From the NCBI GenBank assembly GCA_037043455.1, contig JAWPHD010003077.1, positions 62,001 through 126,000 of the forward strand: a stretch of 64,000 nt of DNA. Direction: 5' to 3'. This DNA is from Cyrtodaria siliqua. Taxonomy: Eukaryota > Mollusca > Bivalvia > Adapedonta > Hiatellidae. The notes beneath the pieces were generated by a model, which saw only the letters and a list, made by a program, of their open reading frames with translations, did not search any database and was not told the DNA's origin. Both the position numbers and the translations under genes were made by a program. Below, one piece after another: positions 45,612 to 55,122 of this stretch. Numbering within the stretch: position 1 is the stretch's first letter; every line of letters starts with the position of its first letter.

Positions 45612-45930
45612 GCAAATAGTAATACGGAGAAATGCATGCAGCTGTTACCAGCGCTGAAGCCATGTGACTGTTACCCGTGCTGATAATCTGCGCTGTTACC
45701 ACGTGACTGTTACCCGTGCTGATACTCTGTGCCGTTACCACGTGACTGTTACCCGTACTGGTACCCCGTAATGTTACTACGTGACTGTTATCCGTTCTGT
45801 TGCTCGGTGACGTTAACCCTGCTGTTATCGGTGTTGTTACTCGTGATGTTACCCGTGCTATTACCCGAGTAATTACTAGTATCTGTGCTGATGTTACAAT
45901 TACTGCTGTAACACGTGCTACTATCAAGTT
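45612..45930 (+). repeat. Compound array, ~42-bp then ~12-bp units
   Basis: GCTGTTACCACGTGACTGTT then ACCCGTGCTGATACTCTGTG recurs about four times at 42 bp, then decays into shorter GTTACCCGTGAT-type units to 45930. It contains CACGTG E-box words by repetition. Confidence 0.85.
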
Positions 45931-46009
45931 GTCACTTGTTCTATACTCGAGGACTTTAACATCGCCTAACCGATCCTACAGGGGTAGGGTTGTGATATTA
46001 CCCGATATT

Positions 46010-46250
46010 TTGTGTGGGGTGTTACGTCATTTTCAACAAGTAAGATTATATATGACGGTCGAATTTTTTGTGGTGGAGGAAGACCACCCATTTTTCCTGG
46101 GTAGAACCAGTACTGTACTCCTCCCGCCATCCGTAAGAATCGACACTTCCTCACTTACAAGTTCGGCTTCCAGTGGGATTCCAACCCGCAGCGTTGAGAG
46201 GCGAAAAGGTGTACAACGCAACGTCGTTCACCCCTCGGCCACGGAGACGC
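46010..46250 (-). mobile_element. SINE-A copy
   Basis: Minus strand GGCGTCTCCGTGGCCGAGGG (head), GCGGGTTGGAATCCCACTGG (B box with one change), CTTACGGATGGCGGGAGGAG, GGTTCTACCCAGGAAAAATG, CATATATAATCTTAC and AAAATGACGTAACACCCCAC. Full length; no clear target duplication. Confidence 0.88.
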
Positions 46251-46945
46251 CCCCTTATATTAGCCGAATCGTGATAACCTGATACAACTCACAAACATGT
46301 TCAGTTTTTATTTATTAGTGGAATAAATATTTTCCAAGTACATGGTTTACATATTTCAAAAAAAAAAGTAATTGATTGCAAACAGTGTTACTTTGATAAC
46401 GTTCGTGTTCTTTAACCCATCTTTAACTTCATGAAACACGTATGTGGGCTGTTGCGCTTTTGTATTGTCGGATGGGACGAGTTAAAAGTCAAAGAAATCA
46501 GAAACGTCTTGGATATTTTAATTCCCTTCCTAACACAAATGGCAGACTTTTACAGCGTTTTTGACAGTTTGCTTTCTAATTTTCAAATTAATCTTCTAAC
46601 GATCCGCAATCCATGGATGTCATTAAAAAGCGAAATTCCGCACATTTAATCAAGAATCTCGCTGAGGTTTTAATCAATAGTTAGATTTTTTCATCATATT
46701 TTGATAAAATTTTAATGCCTCGCGTGACGGTGTCCGCAATAGATTCCTATGAGAGCAGAGTTCAATTAGGGTACAGGATGGTTAGAAATTTAAATGTGCG
46801 ATCAAGGCATTCATTAGCTTTTCCTGGAAGAAGATCAAAAGTAGTTAGTTTTGTTTGTAATAAAATGTTCTGAACTTGCGGAAGGCAGATTTTAATCACT
46901 CGAGAAAAAAAAGGAAAAAAAAACAAAATTAAGAGTTAAAAGATG
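46251..46945. other. Unassigned sequence
   Basis: ORF 46431-46649 (72 codons) has a plausible amphipathic composition but no family I can name. No repeats seen. Confidence 0.4.
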
Positions 46946-46949
46946 TGCA

Positions 46950-47022
46950 TTCAACTGAACAAGTTCGGATCCTTAATTAAGTTGTTTTAACGCGAATATT
47001 GCAGTTACTCGAACGAAGCAGG
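46950..47022 (+). repeat. Left copy of a ~65-70-bp direct duplication
   Basis: ATTCAACTGAACAAGTTCGG ATCCTTAATTAAGTTG..GCAGTTACTCGA; the right copy at 47353-47420 reads ATTCAACTGAACAAGTTCAG ATCCTTAAGTTG..GCAGTTCCTCGA. A SINE-B copy and AC microsatellite lie between them. Confidence 0.85.
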
Positions 47023-47039
47023 TATATATGCTATCGAAA

Positions 47040-47298
47040 AAAGGTTGACCCTGTGTCAGAATAATGTGACTGGGAGTGGTCTCATGTACTACGTACGGCG
47101 TGGTATTTCAGTGTGGAAGCACTATATGTCTGCTTCATGCAGATAGATACATAGCACTACACACAATCACTCACTAGACAGTCCACACTCCATTGTGCCC
47201 AGCTGTACCGGGATTATCTGGTGGCTATCAGGGCGGAGAGACTATACTCCTTAGAATTACACACACACACACATTCACACATACGCACGCGCGCAAGA

Positions 47299-47338
<40 letters not shown>

Positions 47339-47340
47339 CA
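47040..47340 (+). mobile_element. SINE-B body with AC-microsatellite tail
   Basis: GTACGGCGTGGTATTTCAGT, AGATACATAGCACTACACAC, ACTCCTTAGAATTACACACA then a long AC tract (47262-47338). The same body occurs inverted at 4845-5040, where the end also has GTGTGTGTAATTCTAAGG. The AC run is therefore the 3' tail of the family. The tRNA head is missing or very degenerate. Confidence 0.7.
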
Positions 47341-47352
47341 CGAAATGAAATA

Positions 47353-47420
47353 AAATTCAACTGAACAAGTTCAGATCCTTAAGTTGTTTAAATGCAAATA
47401 TAGCAGTTCCTCGAGATAAC
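47353..47420 (+). repeat. Right copy of the ~65-70-bp direct duplication
   Basis: See 46950-47022; about 85% identical by eye. Confidence 0.85.
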
Positions 47421-47679
47421 CAATATGGTGTCCAAGATAGTGTCCAAGATGGCAGCCAAATAAGAAAATTCGTTAATGTAAGAGTTACAGAATAATAACA
47501 AAATTAAATCTGTTTAAGTACAAAGAAAACATACTGTTTCCATAGTTTGGGGTTAAAACTGCAAATCTTTGCATCAAAATATGATGTTAGAAAGCACGCT
47601 CCGACAAAGGGTTTTAACAAATCTTAATGAAAACTGGAATAGTTTTGTTCGTTACAAATTAGCATTTTCAGTTGTTGTT

Positions 47680-47748
47680 GTTTGCTTGTTTGTTTGTTTG
47701 TTTGTTTTTGTTTTTGTTTGTTTGTTTGTTGTTGTTTTTGTTTTTTTC
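47680..47748. repeat. TTTG microsatellite
   Basis: TTTG/TTTTTG run; could be a minus-strand CAAA retroelement tail, but no SINE body is attached. Confidence 0.85.
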
Positions 47749-47859
47749 TTACAACGTGTATATATTTCGTAGGTGTATTTCTCCCATTAACTGAATGATA
47801 AAATCTCTCAAAATATAACACAAGTCGATGAAAGCTTGAATCCAAAATGGTGATTCTAC

Positions 47860-48146
47860 GGTGTCCTGTTAGGGCCATGTTACCATCGCATCTTACTATT
47901 GACCATCGACCTAGGTCGATGGTAAGATGCGATGGTAAGTTGCGATGGGCAATGGTAAGATGCGATGGATCATGACATCTTACCATCGACCATCGCATCT
48001 TACCATCGCATCTTACCATCGACCATCTTACCATCGACCATCGCATCTTACCATCGCATCTTACCATCGACCATCGTATCTTACCATCGACGATCGACCT
48101 AGGTCGATGGTAAGATGCAATGGTAATATGGCTCTAACACGACACC
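47860..48146. mobile_element. 287-bp palindromic element built from TTACCATCGCATC repeats
   Basis: Left end GGTGTCCTGTTAGGGCCATG then TTACCATCGCATCTTAC; right end the inverse of GGTGTCGTGTTAGAGCCATA then TTACCATTGCATCTTAC. Inside, TTACCATCGACCATCGCATC words repeat in both orientations around two CGACCTAGGTCG palindromes (47909-47920 and 48094-48105). It can fold into nested hairpins. Flanked by unique AT-rich DNA. Confidence 0.85.
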
Positions 48147-48849
48147 ATATGATCCAGATGTGTGCACAGAATTGTTTTATTGCGATGTGTATTGATTTTA
48201 TCAAGCTTTCAAAATGAAACAAAACTCATTGAAAACTGGAATGCTTTTTTCAAAAATCATCTCATCCAATTTATATAAAACATTTGTTCTTAAAGCACAT
48301 TAAATCGTTGTTGTTACTCTGTGTAGTTGCATATTTAAAACGTTCAATATTCCAATCGATTTGGTGTGAAATGTCAAAATACACCAAGAATAGATGAAAA
48401 CTGTACTTCTTAATCTAGGAGGCTTAAACCAAGCGTCAAGTTAATCGCTTATAGAAAAGGTTGTCCTACGTTAAACGTTGTCTGTGAAATTATAGAAGGG
48501 ATGCCCTGCTTTAAACAATGCCTGTGACAAGTTATCAAGTGTGGTGCCACAAAGCCGTCAATAGTATTGGAAGCTAGACAATTTACAGTAGTCATAAATG
48601 AAACCGGACGTAATTGTTTAAACAGCAAATAAACTGAAGTTTTAGACGTTAAGAGCATTAAGGAATAACGCAACATTTGCTTTATTACCTTTATGTCATT
48701 CGGAAGGGCACGTCGATTAATGTTTTGATATGGTTTTTTGTTTTACTAAACATGGAAAGCGCGACGCATATATTGTTGCGTGAGCCACGAGACGTTTATA
48801 AATAGGACGTACACATTACACACTCTTAATATCAAAGCACACTTTGTGA
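48147..48849. other. Unassigned sequence
   Basis: Nothing recognised. The minus ORF 48449-48676 has no family I know. Confidence 0.4.
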
Positions 48850-49400
48850 AATTAAAGCACGCATAACTTGATACAAATGATATTAACGCATCTTAATGAT
48901 ACTAATTTTCGCACACGCTCACCTAATAAGGACTTAAACGCAAACGCACACCTAATGATATCACTTTTACGCACACGCACGCCTAATAATACCACTATCA
49001 CGCACAAAAACGCCTAATAATATCCCTTTAACGCACACGCACGCCTAATGATATCATTTAGACGAATACGCACGCCCGCCCAATGATATTAATTTAACGC
49101 ACACACACGCTTTTATGATATCACTTTAATGCACAATGATATCACTTTAACGCTCACGCACGCCTTTTTTTTCCCATATTAATGCATAAATAAATGAACC
49201 TGTACTAATCTTGTAATTGTGGTCAAATTATATTTGTAAAATGTATGTTTATATGATGAAAAACTATGTAATAGTTTAAGTCAATACAATTTCTTCTTCT
49301 TCCTAATAATATCACCTTAATAACGCACACGCACGCCCATTGATATTAATTTAACGCACACGCACGCCTAACGATTCCCTTAAACGCCCCTATTACAAAC
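48850..49400 (+). repeat. 31-bp minisatellite (CGCACACGCACGCC)
   Basis: Units CGCACACGCACGCCTAATGA then TATCACTTTAA, about 12 degenerate copies, interrupted at about 49165-49305. Confidence 0.88.
49165..49305 (+). mobile_element. Retroelement 3' tail within the array
   Basis: TACTAATCTTGTAATTGTGG..AAACTATGTAATAGTTTAAG, ending GTCAATACAATTTCTTCTTC(TTCC), a 3' end with a short triplet tail. It is the only non-array sequence between units. Likely a 5'-truncated LINE. Confidence 0.55.
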
Positions 49401-49739
49401 TTAAAATGATATAAAACACACATCTTATGATATAAAGGCAAATATTACATACATGATGCACACCGTGTGATTGTAAATCACACAATACAAATCTGATATT
49501 AACGCACACATTAAACACCAATAATGATGTCATAGAACCACCATGCCATGTTGTCTAATGTTATATGTTATTGAATATCTATGGATAGAACAAGTTGTTT
49601 TGGTATTAAAAGGACGACGAGCTTGCGAGTCTTTCATATTGTCTGCGTTTACTTTGGACAATCAGCTCAATGAATGGTACACGGGACAATATCAAATAAT
49701 AGAATACGTCAAAAGCAAAGTGTGGTTCCCGTGCAAGAA
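49401..49739. other. Unassigned sequence
   Basis: Nothing recognised beyond stray array words to about 49520. Confidence 0.4.
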
Positions 49740-50605
49740 TGTGGCCACGGCCTGCCCAGACGGAGGAGTAATATCCCCACGAATTCATGTGTCGTGTTCA
49801 TTAATGGTCTTCATTATGACCCCTATATTGTTTCAGGTGCTACTTGAGTGCTGGCAGAAAACAATGATCGTGGCTCCAGCGAAAAATTGAGTGTTTACAA
49901 CAGAATTGCAGAACCTCTGAAAGTTCTGCAGCTGAGCGGGAATGTTTTAGGTTTTCATCTGGGTGTAAATGGAGCATTGGCCTGGAATTTCCATTCATGT
50001 TGGCTCTATATATACTGATAAAAATAAGTTTAGCAAGTAAATAACATATACATCCCGTTGACCAGATTCTAGGATATGTGTAGAAGCAGTCATGGGCAAT
50101 ATAACTTACATAATTATCAGTAATATTGTGGGAATACGTCTCAAAAGACATATGCGAAAACAATAGCAACATGTGGTAATCTACATGTTTTACAGAAATT
50201 ATAATTTCGCTCTTATTTCAATGTAAAGGATGGTAAACTTTTGTTCCCTATATCTTTATAATGGCAAGGAAATTGTCGCTTTTTTTAGCATTTTTCATAA
50301 CTTTAGTTATTTTGTAATGTTTAATCTTGCTCTTTGCCTTAAAAAATTGTATTTTTAAATGTGAAATAGTATGTTTTAACTAAATGGGAGATAACTCTGA
50401 TACTTACATTGGAATACAAAAACAAAGTGAAAAAGAGCAACATAAGTCATGCCGATGATTTAAAATACTTCACAATATAAAATAACGAATTACATTTATT
50501 TAAGCAAGATGTGCATAAGGGCTTGCTAAATTTCTCTTCTTTTTTTGCAGTATATTAACCGTTTTGTAATGGTGAGCCGTAAAACCCAGTTCAACTCAGC
50601 TCACA
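49740..50605 (-). repeat. Dispersed repeat D, copy 3, interrupted by MITE I
   Basis: The minus strand from 50605 reads GAACTGGGTTTTACGGCTCA, then (across MITE I) GCCAACATGAATGGAAATTC, GCAGAACTTTCAGAGGTTCT, GTAAACACTCAATTTTTCGC, TGGAGCCACGATCATTGTTT and CTGCCAGCACTCAAGTAGCA. This order equals D copy 2. Confidence 0.75.
50013..50552. mobile_element. MITE I, copy 2, inserted in D at TA
   Basis: Left TACTGATAAAAATAAGTTTA (GCAAG), right the inverse of TACTGCAAAAAAAGAAGAGA (then AATTTAGCAAG). TA on both sides (50011-50012 and 50553-50554). D sequence continues across it, showing a clean insertion. Confidence 0.88.
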
Positions 50606-52341
50606 GTATACACCTTGCTGTGCCCTTGGTCCTTACACAGCTAGCCCCTTCGTGGACGGGCTGGTGCAGTTCACAGCATACACCTTGCTGTGCCCTTGTT
50701 TCTTACACAGTATCATACCCGTGGACGGGATGGTACAGCTCATAGCATACATCTTGCTGTGCCCTTGTTCCTTACACAGCTATCACCTCCGTGGACGGAC
50801 GATACAGCTCACAGCATACACCTTGCTGTGCCCTTGTTCCTTGCACATCTAGTACATCCGTGGACGGGATGGTACATATCACAGCATACACCTTGCTGTG
50901 CCATTGTTCCTTAAACAGCTATCACATCCGTGGACGGGATGGTACAGATCACAGCATACACCTTGCTGTGCCCTTGTTCCTTACAAAGCTATCACATCCG
51001 TGGACGGGATGGTACAGCTCACAGCATGCACATTGCTGTGTCCTTGTTCCTTATACAGCTATCACATTCCTTACACAGTTATTACCTCCGTGGACGGGAT
51101 GGTAAACCTCATAGCATACACATTGCTGTGCCCTTGTTCCTTACACATCTAGTACATCCGTGGACGGGATGGTACAGATCACAGCATACACCCTGCTGTG
51201 CCATTGTTCCTTACACAGCTAGCACCTCAGTGTACGGGATGGTACAGCTCACCGCATACACCTTGCTGTGCCCTTGTTCCTTACACAGCTATCACATCCG
51301 TGGACGGGATGGTACAGCTCACAGCATGCACCTTGCTATGCCCTTGTTCCTTACACAGCTATTACCTCCGTGGACGGGATGGTAAGCTCACAGTATACAC
51401 CTTGCTATGCCCTTGTTCCTTACACTGCTATCACATCCGTAGACGGGATGGTACAGCTCACAGCATGCACATTGCTGTGCCCTTGTTCCTTACACAGCTA
51501 TCACATCCGTGGACGGGATGGTACAACTCACAGCATGCACCTTGCTATGCCCTTGTTCCTTACACAGCTAGCAACTCCGTGGACGGGATGGTACAACTCA
51601 CAGCATGTAACTTGCTATGCCCTTGTTCCTTACACAGCTAGCAACTCCGTGGACGGGATGGTACAGCTCGCAGCATGCACCTTGCTATGCCATTGTTCCT
51701 TACACAGCTATCACTTCCGTGGACGGGATGGTACAGCTCACAGCATGCACCTTGCTATGCCCTTGTTCCTTACACAGCTATTACCTCCGTGGACGGAATG
51801 GTACAGCTCACAGTATACACCTTGCTGTGTCCTTGTTCCTAACACAGCTAGTACCTCCGTGGGTGGGATGGTACAGCTAAGAGCATACACCTTGCTGTGT
51901 CCTTGTTCCTTACATAGCTGTCACATCCGTGGACGGGATGGTACAGCTCACAGCATACAACTTGCTGTGCCCTTGTTCCTTACACAGCTACCACATCCGT
52001 GGACACATTGCTGTGCCCTTGTTCCTTACACAGCTAGTAGATCCGTGGACGGGATGGTACAGCTCACAGCATACACCTTGCTGTGCCCTTGTTCCTTGCA
52101 CAGCTAGTACCTCATCATACACCTTGCTGTGCCCTTGTTCCTTACACAGCTATTACCTCCGTGGACGGGATGGTACAGTTCACATCATACACCTTGCTGT
52201 GCCCTTGTTCCTTGCACAGCTAGTACCTCATCATACACATTGCTGTGCATTTGTTCCTTACACAGCTAACACCTCCGTAGACGGGATGGTACAGCTCACA
52301 TCATACACCTTGCTGTGCCCTTGTTCCTTACACGGCTAGTA
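50600..52341 (+). repeat. 70-bp minisatellite, ~25 copies, SINE-head-like unit
   Basis: Unit: TACACAGCTATCACATCCGT, GGACGGGATGGTACAGCTCA, CAGCATACACCTTGCTGTGC, CCTTGTTCCT. Each unit contains a hairpin CACAGCA-N7-TGCTGTG, and a block TCCGTGGACGGGATGGTA resembling the 5' end of SINE-A (TCCGTGGTCGAGAGGATA at 16969). The last unit runs without a break into a SINE-A head at 52342. Some units are shortened (for example around 52005 and 52110). Long ORFs are arithmetic artefacts of variation near 70 bp. Confidence 0.93.
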
Positions 52342-52760
52342 GATCCGTGGACGGGATGGTAAATACACTGAGTTTGAAACATTCTCACCTCTTACCGCTG
52401 TGGGTTCGAATCTCACTGGAAGCTAGACTTGTAAATGATGTTTGTTTGTTTGTTTGTTTGTTTGAATGGTAGTTTACGTCATTTTAGCACATGTAAGGCC
52501 ATATATGACGTCGATATTTTTTGTGGTAGTGGCATACGATCCCATGTTTGCTGGATAGAATCAGTAAAGGTTGTCTACCTCCCGCCATCCGTAAGAATCG
52601 ACACTTTCTCACTTGACAAGTTTACCTTATAAGTGAGAAAGTGTCGCTTCTAACGAATGCGGGAGGTATCCAATACTGCTTCTACCCAGGAGAAAATGGG
52701 TGGCTGGCCTCCACCACTATAAAGCGGCCCTCATGTATAGCCTAACACATAGCAATCTAA
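52342..52760 (+). mobile_element. SINE-A copy, split by a second SINE-A
   Basis: Head 52342-52437: TCCGTGGACGGGATGGTAAA, TTGAAACATTCTCACCTCTT, GTGGGTTCGAATCTCACTGG and CTAGACTTGTAA. Tail 52627-52760: TTATAAGTGAGAAAGTGTCG, GAATGCGGGAGGTATCCAAT, CTTCTACCCAGGAGAAAATG and AGCGGCCCTCATGTATAGCC. The two join as ACTTGTAA / GTGAGAAAGTG, as in the uninterrupted copy at 10511. Confidence 0.78.
52438..52626 (-). mobile_element. 5'-truncated SINE-A inserted in a SINE-A
   Basis: Plus strand starts with TTTG repeats (the inverted CAAA tail), then TTTACGTCATTTTAGCACAT, GGCCATATATGACGTCGATA, CTCCCGCCATCCGTAAGAAT and CGACACTTTCTCACTTGACA. Opposite orientation to its host SINE. A weak 8-bp target repeat, ACTTGTAA against CCTTATAA, may flank it. 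Its body and the host tail form an inverted repeat. Confidence 0.78.
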
Positions 52761-53038
52761 TATTATTCTGTTCCTCAACAACAAATCGATATTATTATAA
52801 AACAAGCATAACACTACAGTATTACATATTTACACAGTCTACATTTATTATAAAATGTGTCTAGGAACTTGTAAATATTGTTTAATTTTAAAGGCAATTA
52901 TAACGATTCTAAAAACATAATTAATAACATTGAACATGTTGTACACATGAGAAGGAAATAAGTATAATACACAAAACGCACAAAAATATGAATTTACTAG
53001 AGACAATGGCATAAGGTAAAACAAGGCATGTTAAGCAA

Positions 53039-53591
53039 CTTAAAGCTATACAGTCCCTATTTTAACTGGTAATAACTCATGAATATGAATGAGTCACGTG
53101 TGAAGTAGTTTCAAATCGACGAAATAGTATAATGACTACTATTTATTATGAGGCAAAATAGCTTAACACATTTGAACGCAAATCAAGATGGATCAATAAA
53201 TATGTAGTCCATCTTGTCGCACGTGTAAATTAACATTGCCTGTTGTAATACTGTATGACTAATACTTCGCCTCAAAACAACCATATCTCGGCTTGATGAG
53301 TTTGTGTGTGCCCGCTTGTTGTTACGTAATGCCTATTTAGTGTTAAAAATACTGAAACATACCAATAAATAGCCGTGGTCTAGTGGTTCAGCGTACATCC
53401 TTCAAAACTTACCAGTGCGAGGCTGTGGTTCAAATCCCGTTCCAGGAAACTTTTTTTTTATCACATATATTCTGAAGCCGTATATCTATCGATGTTACAT
53501 GTACGGAGGCTAAATAGAAATGTGAAATTTTACGCATCGATTTCTGCTCATGAGTTATTACCAGTTAAAATAGGGACCGTGTAGCTTTAAG
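53039..53591. mobile_element. 553-bp element, 44-bp TIRs, tRNA-like core
   Basis: Left CTTAAAGCTATACAGTCCCT then ATTTTAACTGGTAATAACTC (ATGA); the right end is its inverse with two differences (CTACACGGTCCC). The interior includes a tRNA-like block at 53376-53448. No ORF. The target duplication is unclear. Confidence 0.85.
53376..53448 (+). other. tRNA-like sequence inside a TIR element
   Basis: TAGCCGTGGTCTAGTGGTTC (A box TGGTCTAGTGG), then a 30-nt stretch, then CTGTGGTTCAAATCCCGTTC (B box GGTTCAAATCC). Spacing suits a tRNA or SINE promoter. No matching acceptor stem, so I treat it as tRNA-derived, not a gene. Confidence 0.65.
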
Positions 53592-54232
53592 AATACACTC
53601 AGTAAATTTGAAAAAGCAGCTCTTGGTATATTTTGAATTTCTAGAGCGGAATTGAAGTCCTCGTGCAAAATGTGTTTTAACTGAAAGAAGTAGAGTACAT
53701 CATATGCAACTATTTAAACGCCACAGGTTAACCTTTGTGACAAAGAGACATGTGTACTAACAAAACATAGAATAAGAAAAAAACAGCAGATTGAAAATAA
53801 TCGAAAATCAAAATCGCTGCGTTTTTAAGTGGACTGAGTATAATTTGCATCGACAGAGGTCACGACAGACGGGCTCGATTGATCTTTACTGCCCATATAC
53901 CTACCAGATACCACCTCCCCAACAATTGACAATGGAAGTCATAATGTGTTGTTTTCGACTAAACATTATTATAAATGCCCTTGAACGACATACCGTTGTA
54001 CAAGTAGTGGAGTGCAAATGCACTCATTGTGAAATGCGCAACCAGTTTAATTGAGAAAACATGCGTTATTACTTAACATATGTGAATAAGTAGTAGGCAT
54101 GCACCCGCATTTGATTTGAAAACTCTTTTAAAAAACTGATATATTATATTTATATATTCATTTCCACTGTGAGTTTATATACCCTCTGATAATCACTGTT
54201 ATAATTATTTCTCGAAACTAGTGAAATAAAAA
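53592..54232. other. Unassigned sequence
   Basis: ORF 53791-54054 (87 codons) with several Cys residues (CKCTHCEMR at its end) has no domain I can name. Confidence 0.4.
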
Positions 54233-54412
54233 TGAATATATAGAGGATATTTGTTGGATTGGAGTTAATATAGGATTTATTTTCATCGAGAAGTGAGAAA
54301 CTTATATTTTCAGGAGTGCTTTAGCACGAGTGGACATATTTGAGTTTCTTCACTTCGAGATAAAAATAAATCCTATATTCATGACAAAACAACAAATATT
54401 CTTTTTATTATA
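54233..54412. mobile_element. Foldback element K, copy 2
   Basis: Left arm GAGTTAATATAGGATTTATT then TTCATCGAGAAGTGAGAAAC; the right arm is the inverse, ending AACAACAAATATTCTTTTTA. Centre GGAGTGCTTTAGCACGAGTG. Same design as 7019-7193. The following sequence to about 54610 (TGACGTCA motifs, TTTCACTG) may belong to it. Confidence 0.75.
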
Positions 54413-54868
54413 GACTAACATCCTGAGAAATTGTCTTAGATCTAATAAAAAGAAGATAAAAGTGACGCGCAACAACAATGACGTCAATAACGACAAAAGG
54501 TCAACAATTGCGTGACGTCGTTGTTTATATTTTCACAGTGAAAATATAAACAATGAAAATATAAGGTTTTATTTTAATCATAAAATCCACTATTTCACTG
54601 GAAAGTATATAATATAATAACTTTATTTCTGATCTTGATGTTAGAAACCATTTTATGAACGGCGATGAATGATTTTCGAATAATAATTTGCTTATTATAG
54701 TGTAAGGTTTTGAAGGAAATATAAAAAGGGGATCAACGAGAGAGGATAAAGTAAAATTGGTACATATACTGCCTTTAAAGCATAATTATACATGTATTTC
54801 TTTGGGGTTTCACCGAAGCTTAATATTATAATATTAGAAGTTAAAGTTATACGATGATTCTATTTATA

Positions 54869-55120
54869 TACTCAGTTGCAAAAGAAACTGGACACTTTGA
54901 ACATTTTTTTTACACCCTATCCTCTTTATCAAGCGACAGTCCCTTAATGATTCGACTTATTGAAAAACAAATGACAGCATGATATTGGCAATGGAATGAT
55001 AAAAACTTTGGTACCAAAGATGGCATATTCATTTTGGAATTTGCCAATTTAATTCAAAAGAAACTTTATATAATTAAATCTAAACAAAACTCAGTGTCCA
55101 CTTTCTTTTGCAACTGAGTA
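54869..55120. mobile_element. 252-bp MITE, 29-bp TIRs
   Basis: Left TACTCAGTTGCAAAAGAAAC then TGGACACT; right the inverse of TACTCAGTTGCAAAAGAAAG then TGGACACT; one mismatch. TA at 54867-54868 and 55121-55122. Non-coding, Tc1/mariner-like. It abuts the truncated G copy 3. Confidence 0.9.
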
Positions 55121-55122
55121 TA

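Noticed and set aside
45640..45790. Cluster of CACGTG E-boxes as a regulatory module
   Set aside because: The motif recurs only because it is part of a 42-bp tandem unit.
46431..46649. Possible small host gene
   Set aside because: No recognisable domain, splice sites or promoter features; 72 codons is within chance for AT-rich DNA.
51268..52107. 279-codon plus-strand ORF in the 70-bp array
   Set aside because: Frame shifts between units are tolerated because all frames of the unit lack stops; no domain.
53791..54054. Cys-containing ORF as zinc-binding protein
   Set aside because: Only a loose C-x-C-x2-C arrangement near the end; no second pair of ligands in a known spacing.
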